DNA of 64,000 nucleotides from NCBI GenBank assembly GCA_003117195.1, contig BDSI01000243.1, forward strand, positions 17,923 to 81,922. The letters run 5' to 3'. The notes under the pieces were generated by a model. The model was not told the DNA's origin. It did not search any database and worked only from the letters and a program-made list of their open reading frames with translations. This document shows positions 52,001-62,618 of the stretch, one piece after another. Source of the stretch: Eudorina sp. 2006-703-Eu-15. Its lineage: Eukaryota > Chlorophyta > Chlorophyceae > Chlamydomonadales > Volvocaceae. Position 1 is the first letter of the stretch; each line of letters opens with the position of its first letter. The position numbers were made by a program, and so were the translations under genes.

Positions 52001-54910
52001 TCCACCCACATGGATCATGAGGTTCAGCGGGCCCGTGGCCGCCGGGTACGGGTACTTGCCGGTGCCCAGCTCCACAAGCGCCAGGCCCAGAGACCAAATA
52101 TCCGAGGGGAACGAGTACGACTGGTTGTTGATGCGCTCCGGAGACATGTACGTCACCGTACCCAGAAACGTGTTGCACTGCGTCGGAAGAGACATGTCCG
52201 AAGAGGGATTTGCAAGGGGGCGGCGGCGGCGGCGGAAGCGGCACACGACGGCATCCAGACACGGCGGCGGTTTCAGTCGAGGCCCTAATCAAAACACAAT
52301 GAGATCCGGAGACGGACGAGCACCGCGCCCCCGGTTCGCACAAACATACAGGACAGGGCGGTCACGCAACCCAGGAGAAGTCGGGCGAGGTGCCACAGGA
52401 CCAACCCCGCGTTCATGTAATGCAAGCGCCACCCCGGCCCGCGCCGGGTCATTGACCCCGTCCCACCCAGCCCAGTCCTTCCTCAGCCCACTCATCCTCC
52501 TCATCCTCCCCTCCGTCCCGACCCACCTGCGCCAGCGTGGAGTCAATGAAGGCCGAGATGCCGAAGTCCGTGATTTTGGGCTCCCCCGAGATGGTCATCA
52601 GAATATTGGCGGGCTTGATGTCCCGGTGGACCTGCCAGGGCGAGCAGGGGGTGCGGTAGGGGGATACAGCGCATTGGTACGCAGGGAAGAACTGAGCTGA
52701 CTGCAATAGCAAGGCGGGGAGTGGAGGGGAACGAGGCATGTGATGGGATGGAGAAGCTCAGGTACATGCGTGCAGCGAGGAAACGTTTCCGCCCCCCCCC
52801 CCGCTCGCCCGCCGGTATGTGGAAGCCCCGTGACTGACATCACCCCTACCCCAATGCATTACGCAACAAAGTTGATACGCAGCAGTAGGCCCTTCCCGCC
52901 TGCTTCCTTCACTCCAAGCCACCCACACCGGCATCCCGCCCTCCCCTCCCTCCAGGGAGGCAGCACCGGGCGCCACCGGCTCCCCCACCATGTGCTTCTC
53001 CTTGTGCAGGAAGCTCAGCGCCCTCAGGATCTTGGCGGTCATCTTGGACAGCACGTTCTCCGGGATCTTGCCCACCTGCGGGGTGTTGGGGGCAGGGGCG
53101 GACGGGGGCACAGTGACGAGGGTAAGGGCAAGGAGGCACCGCGCTGGCTGCCAGAGCCTACGTCCGGTGGAGGCTTTGACTGCAAGGAAAACTCCAATGG
53201 CGCGACGGCGTCCAGATGGTCGCGAGGGGGGAAGGGGTTGGGTTGGCAGGGGGCAGGAGGAGGGTGACAGGGCGAGAGCAAGGGCATCCAGGCCCCTGCC
53301 ATTCACTCCGGGGTCTGCACCCCATCTCTCCACCCGTGGCGGGTTCCTCCGCTTCTGCTACTGCTGCTGCTGGTGAGCTCAGGAAGCAACCACCTGGTGA
53401 TGATGTCGATGGCAGCTTTCCCTCCCTCGCTCTCCGTTGGGAGCATGCCCTCCCCTCCCTCCCTCCCTTCTTTCCCTCCCTTCCCTCCGGCCCTTCCCTC
53501 CCTCCCTCCCTCTCTCCCTCCCTCCCTCCCCTCCTCCCTCCCTTCTCTCCCTTCCCGCCCTCCCTTCCTGCCCTCCCTTCCCTCCCTTTCCGCCCTCCCT
53601 TCCCCCCCTCCCTCCCTCCGGCCCCACCTTGGCCAGCACGTCCGCCAGCGAGCCCCCGTCCACGTACTCCAACACGATGGAGATGTGGCCGCTCTCCGGC
53701 ACGTGGTAGGCCCCGTAGAAGGACACCAAGCCCGGGATGTTGTTGGGCACATCGCAGAGCGCCTTCAGGTCGTTCAGCATCTGATGACGGGTCTCCTGTG
53801 GGGGTCGGGGGCAGGGGTGGATGGAAACGAAACCAGGAGGGGTGGAGTGTGGGGTTCAAGTGAAACTCAGGGTTATCACGGGGAACGGGGGGTTCGGGAC
53901 TCTGGGGGTATTATGGGGCGCGTCACGCGAGTGGGTGATGCGGCAGGGGCCCGCGAACCAGGGGGTAAAGCGCGAGGGGGCCCAGTGACGCTCCAGGGGG
54001 AACCCTACGGGACCTCACATCACGAGACGGTTGGTTGTTAATACTATCTTTCCAACGTTTACCTCATTATGCCAGGCACATGGCAAGGAGATAAGTGCGG
54101 CTTCGTGAATGACCGCGTACGCTGGTACCGGGACAAGCCTGGTAGCTCATGGCGTGCCAAGTCGGTCACCATGGCGGCGGTTGGATGGGTGCGGCAAGCC
54201 CATGCACGCACGCACCCGCTCAAAGACGTTGATCTTCTTCACCGCCACGAACTTGTTCTCGCGGATCAGGAAACCCTTGTGCACCTGCAAGGCAGCGACG
54301 CGAGTATCAGGCGGAACGGATGACCCCGGCGGTCTTGTGCGAGAGAGCAAGCCGAATGATCCAAGCGCAAGCAGCGCTGCAAGTGACAACCAACGGAGAG
54401 CGGCGGCAAGGCTCCGAAAAGGTGACAACACCCTTGATACACTGGCGTTCCGGTGGCGAAACCCCTTACGGGTCACGCATACCCCAGCTGACCCCGACCG
54501 CAAACGACCCAACCACTCACAATTCCACTTGCTCCCTGACCAAGCTTCTTCAAGATGCGGATATCCCTATCAGAAATCTGCAGGAGGGGAAATACGGCAG
54601 GGGGTTCAAAACGACAGCGACACAGCCCGTGCTGAAACACATGGCTTTCTCACCTTGTAGAACATGCCGTCATTCTTGCGCATGCCCTCTGTCGTGAAGG
54701 ACACGGGGTTGTGGGACTGCGTAAGCACTGTGAGCGACTCCTCGCTCATGCGAATGCTGGCCTGCGGGAGCACACAAGCCACAGCGCATGTTGGGCATGG
54801 CCATTCGCTTGCAGCCAACGGCGTCGACTCGGGCAAATCGGTACACGGACCAAGTTTGGGTTGTTCTGTTCAGGCTCCACGGCAATGGCCAACGCAAGCT
54901 TGGGAGGCAT
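49009..54910 (-). CDS. MKK3: MAP kinase kinase with C-terminal NTF2-like domain (MKK3 type)
   Basis: A dual-specificity kinase that activates MAP kinases. Thirteen exons on the minus strand: 54910-54851, 54761-54654, 54577-54521, 54284-54216, 53795-53628, 53075-52989, 52631-52527, 52177-52010, 51729-51589, 51057-50893, 50256-50122, 49666-49565 and 49056-49009. All joins are in phase and give 470 residues. Motifs: glycine loop [11 protein letters not shown] (66-76), catalytic Lys in VAVKKIN (about 91), [11 protein letters not shown] (184-194), DFG (205-207), activation-loop TLAQCNT with the plant S/T-x5-S/T spacing, and [11 protein letters not shown]. Residues about 322-470 ([17 protein letters not shown] start, [38 protein letters not shown]) match the NTF2-like domain of plant group B MKK3. 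Exon 1 (donor TTG/GTCCGT) is the least certain join. Confidence 0.93.
51733..51832. repeat. (CAGA)n run in an MKK3 intron
   Basis: GACAGACAGACAGACA-type tetranucleotide repeats, interrupted by GTGACATGACAGACGG, lie in the intron between exons 52177-52010 and 51729-51589. Confidence 0.88.
53445..53620. repeat. (CCCT)n-rich tract in an MKK3 intron
   Basis: About 175 bp of CCCTCCCTTCC words, purine-rich on the coding strand, lie just downstream of the donor of exon 53795-53628. They create long Pro/Ser and Gly/Arg/Glu frames that are not genes. Confidence 0.88.
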
Positions 54911-55326
54911 TTTATCGAACTTCAATCACGGAGTTAATGGAATCTAGGTCAGATAATGCGTCGCTGGCTGGAAATTCCAGGACTCAACGTCCCAAAACTT
55001 TGAGCTATAAGTTTGAGACCTGGCATATCAGCCTAAGCCGCATAGATGAACTATGAGCTGATCACGACTAATAACAGATTGAAAAAATAACACTTCCACG
55101 GGGGCACCACAACCTTTGCAAATGTCAGTACATAGTCATCCCGCGAAACTGCTCTTGTCGTGAATCAACCAATTTTCACGCGCAGGTCATTTACCAATGG
55201 TAATGGGTCTCGATAAACGCGAAAACTTCTACAAAGAATGGCACATATTTGTCCGTGAACTCGCGAGATGACTTCGGCGGGGTGCTAGTCAAGAATTCCA
55301 CCCTAGTCGCAGAGCAGTAGTTCATC
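54911..55326. promoter_or_regulatory. Divergent promoter region, MKK3 / ARP4
   Basis: Start codons at 54910 (-) and 55327 (+) point away from each other with 416 bp between them. The segment is locally AT-richer than its surroundings and contains no open frame with support. Confidence 0.65.
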
Positions 55327-58300
55327 ATGTCCCAAAACATATACGGGGGCGGTGAGTAGGTCGACTGATCATTGGCCAGGGGACATACTTGACCAACTAG
55401 CTAATTAACAAACGTTCTGCCCGCCCCTCGGCAGATGAGGTGAATGCTCTTGTGCTGGACTTAGGAACGCATAGCTGTAAAGCCGGATACTCGGGAGATG
55501 ACACGCCCAAGGCGATTTTCCCGTCGGTAAGGGTGTAGCTGGAGGCGCCTGGCATGACAACGCAAGCGTCCCCGTTACACCAAATCCGTTGCCCGCCCTC
55601 CCCCCTAACCTTTCCTAGATGGTGGGAGTCCACGCCGGTCCCGCCGCCAACGGCATGGAGGTGGACGGCGCCAGCGCCCCGCGGAAGCTGTCTGTCGGGT
55701 ACCAGGCCCTGAGCGCTAAGCAGTTGGGAATGGAGGTGGGTAGATGGCGCTTACGGAAATCGGGAACTGATCAGCCAACACCACATACGGAGCGGGTCAG
55801 GCGGCGATGCCGTCGTCTTGATGCCCGGCATTTACGTTGCCACAAAGCCAGATGTCATATGTGCGGTGGCCGTTGCGCCCGGTGCCATCCGAACTCGTGT
55901 GCACGACTCTCCATGGCCGGAGCGGCCCGGGTGGCCCCTGCCGGCAACATGCCGAATGCTCGTCTCATCGCCCACTTCGCGGCAGTTCCGATCACCCGTT
56001 TCCCGCGACTGAGCGCCAGCATGCGAACCCCCCACGCAGCAAGGCCAGCCTCAGCTCACCGCGCGTGCCAGCCTCCCTCGACGCGCCGCCGCCGGCCGGT
56101 CGGGTTCATTTCTGGCGTATGTTAAAGAGAACTGAGCCGCGAGAAGTGAAGGGGAGGGGAGGGGGTATGAATGCACGTGTGAATCGTGCCGGGCCGACAC
56201 TGGGCGGGGGCGCTAACCCGCCCCAAACGTGTGTTTTAGGGGAGAACTGAGACGGGAGCCTGAGACGCGTGTGTGTATGTCCGCGTGTACGGCGCAGGTG
56301 ATGTCCCCCTTTGGCCCGGACGATCTGTACGGCGATTGGGAGCTGGTGGAAGCGGTGTACAACCACGCGCTCAAGTGCGGCGGGGGCCGGAGGGCAGGGT
56401 CCGGAGGGCGGGGGGGGAGGGCGATCCAGGGATGGGAGCAACCGCCGTTGCCTCCCCCAGGGACACAGCTGCCCGGCAAGCACACCGCGGAATTAGGAAG
56501 CAATCGTTACAAGAGGGACCAGCAGTTAAGCTGCTCGCTCGCCGTACAGGCGCAGACGGAATTAGCCTGTTGGTGCACTTGCGCGGCTGCACGGTGGCGC
56601 CGTCGCGCGCACTCGCGCCGCATTTCACTGCAGGTCCTATTTCGCACACGTACTGTTACTGGGGCGTCGTATGCAATCTACTTGATCACAAGGAGTGATT
56701 CTACTGCGTCTCAAGGAGTGCTGGGTTGTGGGCTTTTTCGCGTTCATCCCCTGGAGCCCTAGAGAAGTTCCGCGATCGACAGCGACTCGCGGTTCACGCT
56801 GCTCGCAGAGACCGGCTGGGGGTACGGCCCGAGGAGTTTGCCCTGATGCTGGCGGAGCCCACCCACAACACGCGGGCGTCACGGGAGAAGCTTGTGGAGC
56901 TGGTGTTCGAGACCTTTCAGGCGCCGGCGCTGTTTGTGGCCAAAAGCGCGATGCTGAGCGCCTTCGCGACGGCGCGGCAGACGGCGCTGGTGGTGGACGC
57001 GGGGTATCGGGCAACGACAGGTAAGAGCAGGGCTGGGAAGAGCAGGGCTGGGGCTGAGGTTGAATGGGATACGTTTGGGAGGGCATCGGCGGGGCGGGGA
57101 TGGCTTGTGAAGCGAAAGGGGGGCTGGCATAGTGACTGTTGATGCTGGGGCTGGTGTTCACGGGAAGCACACTGCGGCTGCGGCTGCTAGGGAACTTAAG
57201 GGGATGGGTTCCATGTCGGCGATTGTATGAATTTCAGAAGCACTCGATACACTCGTGCCGCTTTGATATTGTTGCTGGTGTGCGAGCGGATACGATGCCA
57301 TGAGACCAAGCCAAGGAGCGTTCGTTTCCCGGACGTGTCGTTACATCGGGTGTGTTGGCATCAACTGCCGGACCCCGGATGACGGATGGGGGGCACGAAA
57401 ACCCTGGTAACTGTACCATCACGAATTCGCACACGCCAGAAATTGCCAGCCTTTATTTATTAGATCAGCAGCTTCTCGATGGAGCCCTGCAAGCGAATCG
57501 GCGGCCAAGTGTTAAGAATGATGGTCGCCGGAAAGAATTCGTTACAATAGTTTCTTACCTTCAGGTTCTGAATTTGCGGCTTGAGCTGACTGCCTTCGTT
57601 GGTCGTGACGGAAGCAGCGATGACCTGCAGGCACATAGCGAAAGCGTGTGCATTTGGATGAGTTTAGGAATAAACTCATACTGTGATTTTTAATATTAAA
57701 CTTACCGGTCGCGAGACGCCGCACGCACGGCCCAGCGCCGCCTTGCTCGGAACGAAAACGTAAGGCACGTTCTTGTCCTCCGCAAGCAGAGGCAAGTGAA
57801 GGAGAATTTCAATCGGCTCCGTGTCAGCGGCCATGACCACAAACTCGGAAATGCCGCGATTGAGTGTCTTGGTGGCTGTGCCGGGAAATGGTAGGCGGCA
57901 AGTCGTCAACAATAACTCTCGGAACAGAGTTGTGCCCAAGCATTCGGACCCTACCCTCGTTGGCTCCCTTCTTCAGCTGCTTATAGTTGGTGGCTTGCTG
58001 GACGATGTCCAGAATTGTGTTGGTCAGCTGGGCATCGGCCAGTGGGTAGGCCTTTGGGTTCACAGCCTCACTCATCCTTCGGGATCACTGGCTGATCACT
58101 ACCCGTAAGGCAGTGTGCAAGGTGTTAGAAAAAAAGTTTAAAATAAGAGCATGTAGCGATAATGACAGACAACGGCGGCGGTCAAGCTTTTGTTCTCCGC
58201 CGGCTGCGCGGGCCTTGTGTCGGTTAGCATCGGTTGGTGCAACGGTGACGTAAACCCTGCAGGCTTGCTCTGGCAGAGAATATAATTTCAAACCCTTCAC

Positions 58301-61300
58301 TGCTTCCCATAGTTCAAGTTGATGCTTTGTATGTTGATCAGCTCGTCACCCTTGTGCTCTTGCCCGCAACCCCTTTTGCCCGAACAGCGGCGGCCGTCCA
58401 GGACGGGTACGTGCTCCAAAAGTCGGTCACCCGAACCCCCCTCGCGGGTCAGTTCCTCAACCACGCGGCGCAGGCGGTCGCGGATGCCAAGTACACCCCC
58501 CTTCGGCCGCGCTTCGCGTTCAAACGCCAAGAAGTCAAGCCTGGCGAGTTCCAGGTACGTGCACGGCCGTATCAGCCGGCCACAGGACAGGTCCGCGAAC
58601 CCAACCGCCTCTGCATCCCCGCTGTTTCGGCCGTGCAGTGCAGTGAATGAAGTGCAGCGCAGTGCGACCCCACGGGGGGGAGGGTCGGGCGCCACCGGGG
58701 GCCCCCAAGTGCCTTCACGGGGTCGCATCCAGCTGCCTGCAGAGCCTAGGGCGTGTGCCCGCAACACGTCCTCTCATCGTGCATGTGGTGGCATCAATCA
58801 TCTTTTGACATATCGTGCACAAAAGTACACACCGGTAACACACTGGTAGCCACGGCCACGAACACCCCAAACCGTCGGTCAGTGTTTGTCGCCGTGCGAG
58901 CCGTGTGGGTATGGTTGTTTTGGGTGTGCTGCTCCTTTCCATTTTCACTTGCACCCGGTACCCCCTCCACCTGCAGCGCAGTTTGAAATATGTCCTGTAC
59001 CCCCTCCCCCCCCCAAAACAACAACATATACACACACACCCATGTCGTTCTACGTATGCCGTACGATTTTTGCCGCCTTACTTATGCATCAATGACGCCG
59101 CACTCCATCCCCTTTGCTGCCTTGGCATGCACGCTTTTTCGCTCGCACACATGATTACGTTATTTCGCATCGTTCCGGATCGTCTTCGGCGGTGCTGACT
59201 ACACGGCGTTTGGCTTGCTGTTGGGTAACAACGAGAGGATCGCACGCACGCACAGCATTGTGGTGTGAGTCTGTGTGGCCAAGGCAGCCGACCCCCGCAC
59301 CAGCTGGTAGTCTTCCGCGACGCCGCGACAACACCGAACAGCGCGCCAAATCGACAGCGTTCTTCCGACACCGCAGCCTTTTGATAACTATATGGGCCGG
59401 GCATTGGGTATATTATATACGCATACGGGCAAACTATCGGGCGCCGATCGGCCCCTCGCATGTCACGCACTCCTGTTCTGCCTGCCTAAATAACACACCC
59501 ATATCTAAACACGCGCCCCACGTCCAGGTGGTGCCCCAGGACATCACGGGGGTGGCCAACAGCTTCCGGCTGTACCAGGTCGAGCAGGTGGCCTCCGACC
59601 TGAAGGAGGGCGTCTGCCGGGCCAGTGAGACGCGCTTCTTCGAGGGCGAGGGCTCCAACCCGGTGCCCACCGTGGTGTACGAGGTGGGGGGGGGCAGGGT
59701 GCAGGGCGGCGGGGGGGCGGGGGAGGGGGCAGGGCGGACGGAGAGGGGGCGGTCTGGAGCGGGATGGGGGGGCGGGGGGGACGCGGAGGGATGGGGGAAG
59801 GGCTGGGATGGGTGGGAGCGCTGGGCTGGGATGGGTGGGAGCGCTGGGCTGGGAGGGCGTGGCAAGGGACAGGGGAATGGGCTCCTCAGGACCCATGAGG
59901 AGGGCTCGGGGTGACTTTCTGCGGTTTCGCTGTCTTGGCTGCCACTAGGGGGGAACGAGGGCCGGTGGTGGAGGAGGTCGTCGAGTTGCGCCCTCCCCGG
60001 TTTCCCCTTTGCCCCCCCCTCCCTGGACGTGGCCCGCTTGCGCACTCGCCCAAGCATGGCGACGGGCACCGTCGTGTGTCGCAACCCCCCCCTCCCTCCC
60101 TGGTATTCGGACTTTCCTCCCGCCACCTGACCGGCAAACCTGCTCCCCTACCCCTCACACGGTTTGGTTTTGCTTTCCTTTTAATCCCCTCACCTCCCAC
60201 GACGGTGTGTCTGGGCTGTTTCTTTTTAACTCCCACCTCCCCGACCTGCCGTCCCCCACCCCCACCGCAGCTGCCCGACGGCCAGGAGGTGTACCTGGGG
60301 GCGGAGCGCTTCCGAATGACGGAGCTCTTGTTCCAACCGGCGGTGGGTTCCCGGGTTGGGTGTGTGTGGGGGGATGGGGAGTGGGGGTTAGGGCCGGACA
60401 GAGGGCCGGGGGATTCACCCACCTGGGGTTGGCTGGGTTTGCGGGTGAACACACTACATTTGCACCCCGCCCCTTTTCCCTCCTCCGCTCTGCTGATATC
60501 GTCTGCCATTTTCCTTGCTGGCACACCTCCCCTGCGGGCGCCCCTTCACTCGCCTCTCCAGGCCTTCGTCAGCCACTTCCCCGGACTGACGCTGCCGCCG
60601 GACGTGCGGTCAGTGCCAGGTGCGGCGAGGGGGCGCGGCGGTTGGGGGGGAGGCGGAGAGCGGGGCGGGCGGGAAGGGTGGCTGCGTGGGTGGATAGGGT
60701 GGGGGCTGCGGCGGAGTGCAGTCTGCGGGCGGGATCCAGACGTGGTCCTTCCCTCGTGGAGCCCCCCCTGGAACTGGAGCTGGTTATGGCTGGCTGGCTG
60801 GCTGCCGGTCGTCGCCGTGTCCCACGGGTCGGGGTTCAGGGAGACCCCGGCGCTGGTCATGGTCCTGGTCAACGCCCCCTCCGGGGGGAAAGCAGCGCAG
60901 CTTGAGCATGTCCACCAAGTTCCTATTCCTTCCCCCTGCGCGTCGCCCATGGGAATGCCCCTCTGATGCCAATCAGGACAGCGAAATCGTGAAAGGGCGC
61001 CCAACCGAATCTCCGGATGGAAACCCCGGGGTCCCCCATTGGAAACCCCCCAGCGACCGCCCACACGCCCGTCCGTCGTGCCAGAAGTTGTGTGCCGGTA
61101 GTGGATCCGGTAGTGGATCCGTTGTAGGATCCGTTGTAGGATCCGGGCACCGGGGGCACCGCAATCAAGAAAGTGCTTTTCGCCTTCCCATGCCTGTTGC
61201 ATGGTGGCCGTTCATCTCTAGAGACCTCGCCCGGCTGCCGCCCTGCCCCGCCCCGCCCCCGCCCCGCCCCCGCCCCCGCCCTTGGGGTCCCCAGAGACGG

Positions 61301-62618
61301 TCATCGACACGGTCAACAAATGCGACGTGGACCTGCGCAAGGACATGTACTCGGGGCCATCCTCGCAGGTGAGGGGTTATGAGGGGGTTAAAAAGATAAG
61401 CAGCCCAGACACACGCAGCCCGGCGACAAATACTTGCCAACGAGGGGAGGGGGGGATGAGGGGGTACGGGGGATGCAACGGCGCACCGTGTCCTGGCGGG
61501 CACGGGCGGGAAGGGGAGAGGCGCGGTCGGCGGCCCTCTCACACGGGACCTGCCGCTCCTGACTGCCCCTCCCCTGACTACTTGGTTAGGTTCCAGTCCT
61601 CCTTGTAACCCGCGCCAACTCTCAATGTGATGGCCGTTACAAGATGCCGCCTTTGTTGCGCCACCTTTGTCAAATTGCCCAACGCGCCCTCACAACCACC
61701 ACTACCACCAACACCAACACCACCGCCCACCACCATGACCAGCACAACTGTCGCCTGCCGCCCTCCCCTCCCCCCAGGCGGTACCTCCCTGATCCCGGGT
61801 TTCAAGGAGCGGCTGGAGAAGGAGCTGTCGGAGCTGTCGCCCCCCGCGGCCAAGGTCAAGATGGTGGCGGCGACCAACCAGATCGAGCGCCGCTTCAGCA
61901 CCTGGATCGGTGGGTTGCGGGGCGCAGGGTGCCCGGGGGGGACAGCGCTGCGGGCCGTCGTCGGTGCGCCGGGAGGGCGCAGGGCGGGGTTTCCCCTCCC
62001 CTTCCTCGTGCCCTGCTGCAAAATCGCCAGGTGGCAGAAGGGTGTCCCAGGGGAGACGGCACCGAGGGCGGGTCGCGGCCGCTTCCCTGCTCTCGTCGCC
62101 GGATGATCCTCGTCGCCCGCCGTTACAGCCCCGCTGTCCCGCTCACCTCACTGCATCGCGCCGGGCGCCCCTCGGTGCTGCCTCTCCGTCCCTCTGCCCG
62201 CATCGCCCAGCCGCATACCGCCCACCCCCCGCCCATCACCCCCTCCCCCCCCTCTGTGGCCCCAGGCGGCTCCATCCTGTCGTCTCTGGGCTCCTTCCAG
62301 CAGCTGTGGATGTCCAAGAAGGAGTACGCGGAGCACGGGGCGCCGCTCATCAACCGCAAGTGCCCTAGTCGCGCCCGCAGGCCCCCCTTGGGTGGCCGGA
62401 GACCATACCGTGCACGGGGCACGGGGACGGGACCCCTGGTGTGCACGGTGCCCCCGGTGTCCTGCGACCCCCATGTCTGGTCTTGGGAGAGAGGAGAGGA
62501 GAGGAGAGGACACCCCCCGGGGTCTACCAATTTCCTGTACCATCCCCCGGGTGGGCAAGGGGGGCTGCGGGGTAAAGTCGGAAGAGCGGCGGGGAGGCGG
62601 AGGGGGAGCTGCGCTTGA
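55327..62618 (+). CDS. ARP4: Actin-related protein 4 (BAF53/ARP4) homologue
   Basis: ARP4 is a nuclear actin-related subunit of SWI/SNF, INO80/SWR1 and NuA4-type complexes. Exons: 55327-55351, 55435-55526, 55619-55735, 56298-56374, 56809-57020, 58388-58554, 59528-59683, 60271-60342, 60562-60619, 61295-61368, 61778-61909 and from 62266. Recognisable blocks: [107 protein letters not shown] and the family-typical end INRKCP at 62366. Two anomalies: one G seems missing at about 61352-61356, so the AILAG block is out of frame, and the reading continues past KCP for about 84 codons to 62618 because CCTAG lacks one base before the expected TAG. The second phosphate loop reads [15 protein letters not shown], not the usual DxGGGxT. 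The intron 57021-58387 contains SNU13 on the other strand. Confidence 0.9.
57460..58075 (-). CDS. SNU13: SNU13 / 15.5K L7Ae-family RNA-binding protein
   Basis: SNU13 binds kink-turns in U4 snRNA and box C/D snoRNAs and nucleates U4/U6.U5 tri-snRNP and C/D snoRNP assembly in the nucleus. Four exons: 58075-57955, 57875-57706, 57624-57559 and 57486-57460. They give 127 residues, the family's usual length. Signature blocks: [33 protein letters not shown] (the RNA-binding helix), [40 protein letters not shown] and [19 protein letters not shown], ending SIEKLLI. The gene is nested antisense in ARP4 intron 57021-58387. AATAAATAAA follows the stop on the minus strand, a possible polyadenylation signal. 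Confidence 0.96.
59388..59497 (+). repeat. Dispersed repeat, copy 2
   Basis: This copy matches 38039-38146 over about 110 bp (CTATATGGGCCGGGCATTGG to CTGCCTAAATAACACA). It sits in an ARP4 intron, 30 bases before the acceptor at 59527. Relative to its host gene it has the opposite orientation to copy 1. Confidence 0.85.
61093..61142 (+). repeat. Four 12-bp units around GGATCC in an ARP4 intron
   Basis: GGTAGTGGATCC occurs twice and GTTGTAGGATCC twice, in tandem. The run is intronic (60620-61294) and has no recognised role. Confidence 0.85.
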
